Assembly: GCA_905480445.1 (NCBI GenBank)
Contig: CAJQQJ010000194.1
Span: 1 to 21,395 of the forward strand
Reading direction: 5' to 3'
Length of the DNA stretch: 21,395 nt
DNA from: an uncultured Alphaproteobacteria bacterium
GTDB taxonomy: Bacteria; Pseudomonadota; Alphaproteobacteria; UBA7985; CAJQQZ01
The position numbers were made by a program, and so were the translations under genes. Below the pieces are notes generated by a model. The model was not told the origin of the DNA, searched no databases, and saw only the letters and a list, made by a program, of their open reading frames with translations. Below are positions 1 to 7,282 of this stretch, piece by piece (within the stretch, counting starts at the first letter, position 1; the number at the start of each line of letters is the position of its first letter).

Positions 1-64
1 TCAAGCGCATGAAGTGCTGGATGATCAAGATCGCTGGTGGTCACAAAAAGTTCGGGTTGGCTGA
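1..64 (+). CDS. 3' end of an unidentified gene (partial, left copy)
   Basis: A reading frame open from base 2 encodes 20 residues (contains HEVLDDQDRWW, ends KVRVG) and stops at TGA 62-64. Its composition resembles a real protein C-terminus, and the stop is 14 bases before the next start codon, as expected for neighbouring genes in one unit. The same tail occurs inverted at the right end. I do not recognise the protein, and the fragment is too short for a family assignment. Confidence 0.4.
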   Translation, partial: QAHEVLDDQDRWWSQKVRVG

Positions 65-137
65 CGAAAGGTTTCTGCATGACAAAAGTTACCAAATATT
101 CCAGCCTATGGGAATCCTCTAGTTATGCTGAGGTCTC
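1..137 (+). repeat. Terminal inverted repeat, left copy
   Basis: This 137-base segment is a perfect reverse complement of the right end of the window (21259-21395). Identity stops abruptly: base 138 is G, while the matching base on the other side gives A. The repeat holds the last 20 codons and stop of one reading frame, a ribosome binding site, and the first 19 codons of the small gene that is complete at the right end. Both copies run off the window at the same base, so the real repeat may be longer. This could be a genuine duplicated segment or an assembly effect at a repeat boundary. Confidence 0.95.
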
Positions 138-147
138 GAAAAAATAA
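79..147 (+). pseudogene. Truncated 5' fragment of the small right-end gene
   Basis: An ATG at 79, seven bases after an AAAGG ribosome-binding sequence, opens a frame identical for its first 19 codons to the 112-residue protein encoded at 20979-21317. The repeat ends at base 137. The frame then reads Ser-Lys-Lys and stops at TAA 145-147, leaving a 22-residue stub. The right copy continues as a full protein, so the left one looks like the broken derivative, unless the junction is an assembly artefact. Confidence 0.5.
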
Positions 148-166
148 AGCATCAAATAGTTTGACG
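139..166 (-). terminator. Intrinsic terminator of the epimerase gene
   Basis: On the minus strand, about 26 bases past the stop of the 193-2166 gene, a 7-bp stem (CGTCAAA/TTTGATG, with one G-U pair) closes a CTA loop and is followed by CTTTATTTTTT. This has the form of a Rho-independent terminator. Its T-tract ends exactly where the 137-base repeat begins. Confidence 0.6.
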
Positions 167-192
167 AAAAATCGACTGCTGGTGCCAATTAG

Positions 193-2166
193 TTAAGAAA
201 AAAGTTCATGCTTCTGGCGGGCAAAGTCAGTTTCGGAAGATTGAGCGGGCAGGCTGTAATCATCGACTAATTCCTGCACTAAGGCCACCATACTGGCTTC
301 ATCATTAGCTTGGCAGAACTCTTCCAACAAGGCCAATTTCGACTGCAGCAATTTGGACGTTACGAAACTCGGCTTGGCAACCATGACAGATGGCACTTCT
401 GTTGCGACCAAGTCACCCTTTTCTGTAGCCAGCTTTTCCGACAGTTTCTCGCCAAAGGCAGCGCCAGTGAACACGATTTTGATGTCCTTGTCAGGACGGT
501 AACCGGCAATCTCAATCATCTTACGAGCAACATCGACAATTTTAACTGGCACTCCCATATCCAGAACCAATATACCACCCGGTAGCAGGCTGTCGTTTAG
601 CCCGTGGTTGGACGCTACCAACACCAAACCAACGGCCTCAGAGACTGACATGAAAAACCGTTCCATTGCAGGATCTGTCACGGTGACAGGACCACCATTG
701 GCGATTTGTTGGCGAAACAGCGGCAGAACCGATCCACTTGACCCGAGAACATTGCCAAATCGTACTGATAGAAACCTCGTGCCTCGTCCTTTTTGATCCC
801 GTTGATTGACGCTGTCTGCATCAGCCGCCTGACAAAAGGCTTCGGCTATTCTTTTGGTGGCTCCCATAAAACTGGAAGGAGCAACAGCTTTGTCGGTAGA
901 AATGTTCACCATGGCCAAGGCACCACATGACATTGCTGCTGATGCCACGTTATGTGTGCCAAAAACATTGGTCAGTACAGCTTCCCGACGATTATTCTCA
1001 ACTAGGCCTACGTGTTTTAACGCAGCAGCGTGAAAAATCAGCTCGGGTCGGAAATCCGCAAACAGTCCGTTGACACGATCAGAAGATCGGATGTCAGCAA
1101 GAACCACCTCAATTGGTAGGTTAAGACGCAGCCCCTTTAACATTTGATCCGTGTGATACAAGCCGTATTCAGAGTTATCAATAATCATCAAACGACTGGG
1201 CCTTAACGCTGCAATTTGATTGCAAAGTTCAGCGCCTATGGTGCCGCCTGCACCAGTAACGACGACCCGACGACCCTGTAACAAAGAGGCCGTCTCATTG
1301 CGATCTATTGATTTAGATTGGCGACCCAAAATATGGGAAACGTCAACAGCCGACAAATTCAACTGGCGACCCAGAGGGCTGTGGTCGCTAACGTCGGCAG
1401 AAATTGTACTATAGGGCAATCCCAGTTTTCTGGCCGTAACCAGAAACCCCGTAGACTGATCAACAATCCTAGTCAGCGCTTCTTCGGTCAAAAGAAGCTT
1501 TCTCGGTCGATTTCCCTTTTTCTCCAAATCGCGAACAACGGCTTCAAATTCATGCTCAGTACCTAAAACTGGTGTTCCTAGAACTTCACGTCCAGTTGTC
1601 CATTCGCTGTTACCAATCACACCTAATACATGAAAAGCAGTGTCAGAATTGGCCTCAATTACGCGAAGAATATTGGCGGCTTCTGATCCTTCGCCAACCA
1701 GCAAAACTGGTGTCCCACGTTTCTTCATGGCGCTTTTTTTCAGGTTAATCAGACCGCTGTCTTTTGCCATTTGATAGATAATGCGTGGTGCGCATAAAAG
1801 GAACAGCAGACAAAACCAGTTTGCGACAATAACCGTACGCGGAATATCAAAGGTTGAAGGGAATAGGAATACGATCAAAACCGCCACAAGAGAAAGGATT
1901 GTCACCGCCTGCGTAACGTTAACAAGATCCCTGATAGAGGCGTAGCGCCAAAACCCTTTGTACATCCCAGAAAGTGGGAAAATTGCCATCGCCAAAACCA
2001 AAATCAGCGCGCAGATAAACAAAAGAAGACCCGCGCGGTCCATAGCTCCCTGGATGTCAAACCTAATATAGAAGGCCATCAACAGTGACAGAGCAGTCAT
2101 AAATAAGTCGTGGAAATAGACGATCAGCCATCTCGACCAGCGCCACGTAATCTGACTAAAAGCCAT
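193..2166 (-). CDS. Membrane-bound nucleotide-sugar 4,6-dehydratase/epimerase (WbpM/CapD/PglF-like)
   Basis: A 657-residue polysaccharide biosynthesis protein of the FlaA1/WbpM extended-SDR group. These enzymes act at the inner membrane, typically converting UDP-GlcNAc to the 4-keto-6-deoxy sugar used in O-antigen, capsule or glycan synthesis. About four membrane segments lie at residues 13-33, 45-65, 83-103 and 112-130. A CoA-binding-like Rossmann region follows (about 150-260), then the catalytic SDR domain with NAD motif TGAGGTIG (304-311), HAAALKHV (379-386) and STDK (423-426). The usual Tyr of YxxxK is Met434, with Lys438 retained, as in WbpM-type large dehydratases. The start is supported by AGGGA six bases before ATG 2166. 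It stands alone on the minus strand after the metA terminator. The exact sugar substrate cannot be told from sequence. Confidence 0.9.
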   Translation of the reverse strand: MAFSQITWRWSRWLIVYFHDLFMTALSLLMAFYIRFDIQGAMDRAGLLLFICALILVLAMAIFPLSGMYKGFWRYASIRDLVNVTQAVTILSLVAVLIVFLFPSTFDIPRTVIVANWFCLLFLLCAPRIIYQMAKDSGLINLKKSAMKKRGTPVLLVGEGSEAANILRVIEANSDTAFHVLGVIGNSEWTTGREVLGTPVLGTEHEFEAVVRDLEKKGNRPRKLLLTEEALTRIVDQSTGFLVTARKLGLPYSTISADVSDHSPLGRQLNLSAVDVSHILGRQSKSIDRNETASLLQGRRVVVTGAGGTIGAELCNQIAALRPSRLMIIDNSEYGLYHTDQMLKGLRLNLPIEVVLADIRSSDRVNGLFADFRPELIFHAAALKHVGLVENNRREAVLTNVFGTHNVASAAMSCGALAMVNISTDKAVAPSSFMGATKRIAEAFCQAADADSVNQRDQKGRGTRFLSVRFGNVLGSSGSVLPLFRQQIANGGPVTVTDPAMERFFMSVSEAVGLVLVASNHGLNDSLLPGGILVLDMGVPVKIVDVARKMIEIAGYRPDKDIKIVFTGAAFGEKLSEKLATEKGDLVATEVPSVMVAKPSFVTSKLLQSKLALLEEFCQANDEASMVALVQELVDDYSLPAQSSETDFARQKHELFS

Positions 2167-2310
2167 TCAAAATCCCTGGAAAAACAAAGGGTGAATCCAC
2201 CTTAAATTTTAATAATGATATTGCTCCGAATTTGGAACTATTTCAAGATCGACTCGTTAGAAACTTGTGAAATCTGCCGTTGTTGAACACAAAGCATCAT
2301 TCATTTGCGC

Positions 2311-2333
2311 AAAACTAGGCTCAAGAAGCCTAG
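2311..2333 (-). terminator. Intrinsic terminator overlapping the metA stop codon
   Basis: The minus strand forms a perfect 7-bp stem CTAGGCT/AGCCTAG around a 5-base loop, followed by TTTT. The metA TAG stop (2330-2332) lies inside the stem. The T-tract is short, so efficiency may be moderate. Confidence 0.6.
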
Positions 2334-3247
2334 CTCCCAATCAAATTTAAATCGTAAGGTGTATTTTGATAAACGTAATTGACCCAGTTTCCGTAAAGCA
2401 AATGTCCGTGTGAGCGCCAGGAGTTGACAGGTGGCAAGCTTGGGTCGTCATTTGGGTAATAGTCTTCCGGCACTTCAATTGGCTTTTCTGCAGCAACGTC
2501 CCGGTCATATTCTTTCTTCAACGTCCCAACATCGTATTCCAAATGATTGAACATATAGAATCGATGTTTTGCCAACTCGCTCAGTAAGCAGAGACCTGAA
2601 GAATCAGCCTCCGATAAGACTTCTAGGCCAGCAACTTTTTCAATGTCCTCACGACGATTCTCTGTATGGCGAGAAACTGGAACCTTGAAGGCATCGTTGA
2701 ACCCGCGCATCAGAGGATGGCTGGGTGATAGATTTTTGTGCCAGATAGCGCCGAAGGCTTTCCCAGCTAAATCATATTTTGGAACGCCATGGAAATGGTA
2801 GAGCGCAGCTTGAGCTCCCCAACAGATGTTGAAAGACGAAAAAACGTTCGACGTCGACCAATCCATGATTGTCGCCAATTCTGGCCAATAGAGAACATCT
2901 TCAAAAGGCAACGTTTCAACAGGCGCTCCAGTAATCACTAGACCGTCGAATTTTTCATCTCTGACGTCCTGCCATGAACGATAGAATGTCTTCATATGCT
3001 CAGCTGACGTATTCTTCGGCGTATAGCTGCTGGTCTGCAACAAAGTCAGATCAACCTGCAATGGCGTTGATCCCAAAACCCTGGCCAGTTGTGTTTCAGT
3101 CGGTATTTTCTCTGGCATCAGATTGAGAATAGCAATCTTGATAGGCCGGATATCTTGCCGGCGAGCGTCCTCGGCTCCGATTAGGGCAACGCCCTCTTCG
3201 GTGAGTGTTTTAAAGGCGGGGAGATTGTCTGGTATTTTAATTGGCAT
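2330..3247 (-). CDS. metA: Homoserine O-acyltransferase (MetA family), probably acetyl-specific
   Basis: A full-length 305-residue MetA. It acylates the hydroxyl of L-homoserine, the committed step of methionine synthesis, in the cytoplasm. The class-I-glutaminase-like fold signature is clear: catalytic Cys142 in FNICWGAQAA, His235 and Glu237 in FNHLEYD, Lys47 in NLMPEK, and the C-terminal SWRSHGHLLYGNWVNYYV-like block. Residue 111 is Glu (TGAPVETLPF). In characterised MetA enzymes Glu at this position goes with acetyl-CoA use and Gly, as in E. coli, with succinyl-CoA, so I infer homoserine O-acetyltransferase activity. That fits the O-acetylhomoserine sulfhydrylase at 19057. The gene lies 18 bases behind the P-loop ATPase gene and probably shares its transcript. 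I see no riboswitch directly upstream. Confidence 0.95.
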   Translation of the reverse strand: MPIKIPDNLPAFKTLTEEGVALIGAEDARRQDIRPIKIAILNLMPEKIPTETQLARVLGSTPLQVDLTLLQTSSYTPKNTSAEHMKTFYRSWQDVRDEKFDGLVITGAPVETLPFEDVLYWPELATIMDWSTSNVFSSFNICWGAQAALYHFHGVPKYDLAGKAFGAIWHKNLSPSHPLMRGFNDAFKVPVSRHTENRREDIEKVAGLEVLSEADSSGLCLLSELAKHRFYMFNHLEYDVGTLKKEYDRDVAAEKPIEVPEDYYPNDDPSLPPVNSWRSHGHLLYGNWVNYVYQNTPYDLNLIGS

Positions 3248-3265
3248 GTTTCAACTGTTTTGTAC

Positions 3266-4129
3266 TTAGCTGGCGCGCGTAATCGCCAGGCAGATTAGAT
3301 CTTCAAAGTCTCGCTCATCTCTGACCGATGCAATCTCTTTACTTTCAATCACATAGCCAAAAGTCTCGCCAATCATGTTGTAACGAGGTCTGCGATGTTC
3401 AACGAGTTTAGGAAATACCCAAGTAACAAAGTCATCAGGCTCAATCTCATCGGTTGAGGTAAGGCCTTTTGTCTCTAGAAACTCCCCAATTGCGTGCTCT
3501 AGGAAATCATCGCGATAATAAAGCGGTTTTGGTTGTGCTTGAGCCCTGTCGTAAATCGCTTTCTCATCTTCTGCCGAAGCCCTTATGTAAAGCAACAAAG
3601 AATTGTCAGTGACAACCCGCAAGACAGGGTCATCGGGATTATCGAGCTCAATAACTTCGCAAAGGCTGCCACTCGCGTCACAAAGAAAGTGAGGGTAATC
3701 GTATATCTCCCTGCCTTTTTTGCGGAATGTAGGCATATCCAACATCGCAGCGATCTCAGCTTCTTGATGTAGCCGTTGACGTCTGACAAATTCCCGCTTC
3801 CCAAGTCCACCTAAGTCAGACCGACCTAGTTTTCCCAGGAAAGTGGAAAGAGGATCGAGGTTATTGAAAGTAATGTTCGAGCCGATATGAATTGAATCCG
3901 TCAAAAGCAAACAACGCAAAAAAGGATCACGCATTGCATGTGCCTTTATATTGTCGAGGATTGGTTCTTCCATGTAGCGTGTGCCGATGCGGTAATCGGC
4001 AGAAAAATGGAACCAATGGCTGCGCGGCAGATTATTGGCAAGCCTGGTTTTGCCGACACCTGACATACCCAACAAAGTCACTGCTTTGTTTGACCAATTT
4101 CTATAGTCGTTTGCGTCTTTGAATTTCAT
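3266..4129 (-). CDS. P-loop ATPase of unknown function
   Basis: A 287-residue protein with a clean Walker A motif GMSGVGKT (residues 21-28) right after a short N-terminus. A stretch HFSADYRIGTRY (41-52) and the block EPILDNIK follow. The sequence resembles a conserved but uncharacterised alphaproteobacterial ATPase, with a kinase- or zeta-toxin-like look around the P-loop. No substrate can be assigned. I chose ATG 4129 because the Walker A then lies at the usual distance from the N-terminus. A GTG at 4165 would add 12 residues, and neither start has a strong ribosome binding site. metA follows after 18 bases, suggesting co-transcription, though a role in methionine metabolism is not shown. 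The 155-base gap upstream faces the divergent DUF4170 gene. Confidence 0.75.
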   Translation of the reverse strand: MKFKDANDYRNWSNKAVTLLGMSGVGKTRLANNLPRSHWFHFSADYRIGTRYMEEPILDNIKAHAMRDPFLRCLLLTDSIHIGSNITFNNLDPLSTFLGKLGRSDLGGLGKREFVRRQRLHQEAEIAAMLDMPTFRKKGREIYDYPHFLCDASGSLCEVIELDNPDDPVLRVVTDNSLLLYIRASAEDEKAIYDRAQAQPKPLYYRDDFLEHAIGEFLETKGLTSTDEIEPDDFVTWVFPKLVEHRRPRYNMIGETFGYVIESKEIASVRDERDFEDLICLAITRAS

Positions 4130-4284
4130 TTTATTAACACGAAGGATCGAGAGAAAACTTGGCACAACTTAGTTGAAAGTACCGCAAAAACCAGAACCTT
4201 TTTCTATTGAACAAGAGAATTTGCGGTTCCCCGCCAAAAGTCCTATAGGAAGGGCACTTTCAAACTTAAACGGAAGATTTTGTA

Positions 4285-4857
4285 ATGCCTCAGTATTGGG
4301 TGATCGGTGGTGAGTATACGGACACCGACTTTACGTCACTTGCAGACGGTCAGCAGGAAGTGCGCAAGGGGCCATTCTCAAGTTATAAAGAAGCCAAGAA
4401 AGTTTGGCAAACGCTCGCTTGGGAAACGGTGGACGATTGTCTTTCTCACTATCATATTGATGAACTTGAGCCTGGTAGTGATCCCTTGTACTGGGTGGTC
4501 GGCGGTCAATACGAAGACGCGGAGTTCACTAAGGTTATTGGCCAGGAAGAACGGCTGGGACCCTACAGTGACTATGAGGCCGCTAAGAAAGTATGGTCGC
4601 AGAAAGCCTGGCAAACAGTCGATGATGCAACGGCCTGGTATAGAATTGAAAGCCTACTGCCTGAGGCATCTCAAGAGGACACCACGTCCAACAGGCTAAC
4701 TTACCGATTTTTGACAGGGCCGGATGACGACGCTTTTTGTAAAAGGGTCAGTACTGCTCTTGAACAGGGTTATGAACTCTACGGCGCGCCTTCTTTGACT
4801 TTTAATGGTGAAAGAGTGATCTGCGGTCAGGCGGTCATCCTCAAGACCGAGGCCTGA
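4285..4857 (+). CDS. DUF4170-DUF4170-DUF1737 fusion protein, unknown function
   Basis: A 190-residue protein made of three small domains. Residues 4-60 and 69-123 are two clearly related copies: both have YWV(I/V)GG, a GP(F/Y)S-Y-EAKKVW-type core and AW(E/Q)TVDD. They match the alphaproteobacterial DUF4170 type, usually found as a single protein of about 70-80 residues. Residues 138-187 (YRFLTGPDD..., EQGYELYG..., GQAVIL) resemble DUF1737, normally a free-standing protein of about 60 residues. The start ATG has GGAAG eight bases upstream. The last 17 bases overlap the convergent methyltransferase gene. Both families lack an established function. The tryptophan- and tyrosine-rich repeats suggest a small binding module, which is inference only. 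Confidence 0.85.
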   Translation: MPQYWVIGGEYTDTDFTSLADGQQEVRKGPFSSYKEAKKVWQTLAWETVDDCLSHYHIDELEPGSDPLYWVVGGQYEDAEFTKVIGQEERLGPYSDYEAAKKVWSQKAWQTVDDATAWYRIESLLPEASQEDTTSNRLTYRFLTGPDDDAFCKRVSTALEQGYELYGAPSLTFNGERVICGQAVILKTEA

Positions 4858-5500
4858 TTCTCCAAACGCCAGCATTGCGAACGTCTGTGTCCTCCAGCTC
4901 TCTCGTCGTTTGCACGGCGTAAACTCTAAGGCATTCTCTGTCTCTGGCCTTAAAATAGGTTCGTTTTGGGTCGCCTATGAGAACGATCTTGCCTGCGTCT
5001 GCGAGGTCTTGCAGCCAGCTGTCCACTCTTGCAGAAAGTTCCTGTTCGTAACAAATATCCCCTGCTAAAACTACGTCGTAGTCGGTGAGCGGTGAACCAA
5101 TTTGATCACCTGGAATCACAGTCAATTGGCAGTTGTTTTGCGCCGAATTCAAATGGATCGATGCCAGCGCGTAAGGGTCAATGTCATTGGCGGCAACCAG
5201 AGTGGCTCCGGCCATTGAAGCGGCAATGGCTTCCAATCCAGAACCTGCTGCAAAAGAAAACACCTTTTTACCAGCCACCCAGTCTCGCTCGTCTAATATA
5301 AGCCGAGCCAAAGCCTGCCCTCCGGCCCAAGCAAAAGCCCAAAAGGGTGGCGGTAGACCTTGTTTAGCTAACTCCTCTTCAGTTGCCTGCCACAAGGGCA
5401 CAACTTCGCTGGCAAGGTAGAGTTCTATTTCAGGAATGAGTGGCGGGGTTAGAAGTTGAGTGTTGTCTTTAATAAAAGCTTTCGGATCTCTCACGATCAT
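4841..5500 (-). CDS. Class I SAM methyltransferase, ETF-beta lysine methyltransferase type
   Basis: A 219-residue seven-beta-strand methyltransferase. Residues 50-67 (PPFWAFAWAGGQALAR), SAM-binding motif I (AAGSGLEAIA, 84-93), the acidic NDIDPYA loop (105-111) and AGDICYE (146-152) match the PrmA-related family. That family includes the animal ETFBKMT and its Agrobacterium homologue, which methylate lysines of electron-transfer flavoprotein beta. It is often annotated as ribosomal L11 methyltransferase, but it lacks the long N-terminal domain of true PrmA. Its ATG overlaps the ubiA stop codon by 4 bases (ATGA), so the two are probably translationally coupled. Its 3' end overlaps the convergent DUF4170 gene by 17 bases. 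The substrate is inferred from family resemblance only; no etf genes are in the window. Confidence 0.8.
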   Translation of the reverse strand: MIVRDPKAFIKDNTQLLTPPLIPEIELYLASEVVPLWQATEEELAKQGLPPPFWAFAWAGGQALARLILDERDWVAGKKVFSFAAGSGLEAIAASMAGATLVAANDIDPYALASIHLNSAQNNCQLTVIPGDQIGSPLTDYDVVLAGDICYEQELSARVDSWLQDLADAGKIVLIGDPKRTYFKARDRECLRVYAVQTTRELEDTDVRNAGVWRIRPRS

Positions 5501-6414
5501 TGCGTTAAAAGACCAAGTATAATTGCCCCTAGAAACACAAAACCGGTGAAACGGGTTGCTTGAAATTGCCGACCACAGTTTTGCTGATTATGAATGTCGG
5601 TTGCCATGATATGCCAAACGAGAAAACCACCAGTGACCAGCAGGCCCGGATAGAACGCCCAACCAAGGCCCGCGAAGAACCCAGCCGTACCCAGCAAGGT
5701 GAAGGTGATAGCGTAGAAGACCCACAAAAAGAACTTGGTCTTCTCGCCGAATGCGAGAGCCGTGGATTTCACACCAACAACAACATCATCTTCCTTATCC
5801 TGATGCGCATAAATGGTGTCGTATCCAAGGGTCCACCAGAAGCCCGCGATGTAGAGCAAGATGGCTGGCCAGTCGAGGCTGTTCGTTAAGGCAGTCCAGC
5901 CCATTAAGGCACCGTAATTAAACGTCAAGCCCAACACAGCTTGAGGAAAATAAGTTACTCTTTTCGCAAAAGGATAGACCGCGATAAGGATCAGCGAACT
6001 CGCACCTACCATCAGCGTCAAGTTGTTCATTTGCAAGAGGATTGCTAAGCCGATTAAGGCAAGTATCATGACGAAGATGATAGCTTGTAGGACAGATACC
6101 TGCCCGCTCGGGATAGGCCGTGTGGCCGTGCGCGCCACTTTGGCATCAAAATCTCTGTCAACAATATCGTTCACGACACAGCCCGCGCCTCGCATGATCA
6201 CGGCACCAATACCAAAAAGAACCGTTAACCAGAGAGCATCGTTTAGATTTGATCCTGGCTTACTCATGCCTAGCCAAATCGCCCACCAGCCTGGTAAGAG
6301 GAGCAACCATGTGCCAATAGGCCGGTCAAGCCGCATCATACGCGAATAAGGGTGAGCCCAAGCAGGTAACAGTTGTTCAATCAACGGATTTCGTGGAATA
6401 TCACTGGCGTTCAT
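5497..6414 (-). CDS. ubiA: 4-hydroxybenzoate polyprenyltransferase
   Basis: A 305-residue integral membrane prenyltransferase that attaches the polyprenyl tail to 4-hydroxybenzoate in ubiquinone synthesis. Two aspartate-rich motifs bind the Mg-diphosphate: NDIVDRDFD (residues 82-90) and DTIYAHQDKEDD (199-210). About eight or nine hydrophobic helices are visible. RPIGTWLLLLPGWWA near residue 31 and TRPIPSG near 97 are typical of UbiA. I chose ATG 6414 because AAAGGG lies about seven bases upstream. A longer frame to 6465 would overlap the divergent rsmE start. The downstream methyltransferase overlaps by 4 bases. Only 44 bases separate ubiA from rsmE, so both promoters must be packed there or reach into the coding sequence. 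Confidence 0.95.
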   Translation of the reverse strand: MNASDIPRNPLIEQLLPAWAHPYSRMMRLDRPIGTWLLLLPGWWAIWLGMSKPGSNLNDALWLTVLFGIGAVIMRGAGCVVNDIVDRDFDAKVARTATRPIPSGQVSVLQAIIFVMILALIGLAILLQMNNLTLMVGASSLILIAVYPFAKRVTYFPQAVLGLTFNYGALMGWTALTNSLDWPAILLYIAGFWWTLGYDTIYAHQDKEDDVVVGVKSTALAFGEKTKFFLWVFYAITFTLLGTAGFFAGLGWAFYPGLLVTGGFLVWHIMATDIHNQQNCGRQFQATRFTGFVFLGAIILGLLTQ

Positions 6415-6458
6415 TTCAGCACCCTTTCTAACAAGTAAGCCGGGATAAAAAGCAGCCA

Positions 6459-7235
6459 ATGGCAAAGGTCAAGACTAGACTATACATTCGAGATCGATTG
6501 AGCGAGCAAAAGCCGGTCTCTTTGGATAAACAGCAAAGCCACTTTCTAAAAAACGTCTTACGATTGGAAGTGGGGCATGCTGTAGCACTTTTCAATGGTG
6601 AAGATGGTGAATGGTACGCGACAATCAGCCACCTGAGCAAATCCAACTGCGAACTTCTTCCTGTTTACTTGCGACAAGAACAGACAAACCCGCGTTCCCT
6701 TCGACTACTTTTTGCGCCCATCAAAAAAGGTCCGCTGAACTTCTTGATTGAGAAAGGCACAGAGCTCGGTGTCACGGTTTTTCAGCCCGTTATCACCAGT
6801 CGCACGAACGTTGAGCAGGTAAGGGTTGAACGCCTTCAGACCAATGCGATCGAAGCCGCTGAACAAAGCGGCCGCTTGGAAGTGCCTGTGGTGCTCCCGC
6901 CGGTTTCCCTAACTGAGGCCACATTAAAGCTCTCTACGAATGACCGGCTTTTAGCCTGCTTGGAAAGTGGAGAAGCCGAGCAAGCGTCGACTTATTCTTT
7001 TACCCCTGTTCAAAGCATATCTATCCTCATCGGACCAGAAGGTGGATTCAGCCAAGATGAGCTGGATAGCCTGCGAAAAAACAGTCTGGTTAGTGCAATT
7101 TCTTTAGGCCCGAGAATTCTCAGAGCAGAGACTGCCGCCATTTCTGCGATTGCAGTCTTTCAATCTCAGCATGGTGATTGGAACGAAAGACCCAAAAAAA
7201 CACTCTGGCCTGACTCTTTTCCCTTGAAGCCTTAA
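6459..7235 (+). CDS. rsmE: 16S rRNA (uracil(1498)-N3)-methyltransferase
   Basis: A 258-residue RsmE. It methylates N3 of U1498 in 16S rRNA late in 30S assembly. The N-terminal PUA-like part (RLYIRDRL, HFLKNVLRLEVG, residues 7-40) precedes a SPOUT domain with FAPIKKGPLNFLIEKGTELG (85-104), IGPEGGFS (191-198) and the knotted SAM-binding LGPRILRAETAA (216-227). The length matches the family. ATG 6459 places RLYIRD at the expected distance, though the ribosome binding site is weak. gshA starts 47 bases downstream on the same strand, so the two probably form an operon. It is divergent from ubiA. Confidence 0.95.
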   Translation: MAKVKTRLYIRDRLSEQKPVSLDKQQSHFLKNVLRLEVGHAVALFNGEDGEWYATISHLSKSNCELLPVYLRQEQTNPRSLRLLFAPIKKGPLNFLIEKGTELGVTVFQPVITSRTNVEQVRVERLQTNAIEAAEQSGRLEVPVVLPPVSLTEATLKLSTNDRLLACLESGEAEQASTYSFTPVQSISILIGPEGGFSQDELDSLRKNSLVSAISLGPRILRAETAAISAIAVFQSQHGDWNERPKKTLWPDSFPLKP

Positions 7236-7282
7236 GGTCATCGACCTAAGTCTCGACAATCCGATTTGTCAAAGGGCTTAGA

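Noticed and set aside
310..585. Plus-strand frames inside the epimerase gene
   Set aside because: They are antisense to a clear, motif-rich gene and have no recognisable domain or start signal.
4226..4250. TTGCGG / TATAGG promoter-like pair ahead of the DUF4170 fusion
   Set aside because: The -35 matches the consensus poorly, and the region is A/T-rich enough for such pairs to occur by chance.
4173..4263. 8-base inverted repeat TTGAAAGT ... ACTTTCAA between the ATPase and DUF4170 genes
   Set aside because: The arms are about 75 bases apart and short; with the A/T-rich background a chance match is likely and no function is suggested.
7236..7282. Imperfect GGTC/GACC hairpin between rsmE and gshA as a terminator
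   Set aside because: Only a short stem with a mismatch and no T-tract; the two genes more likely share a transcript.
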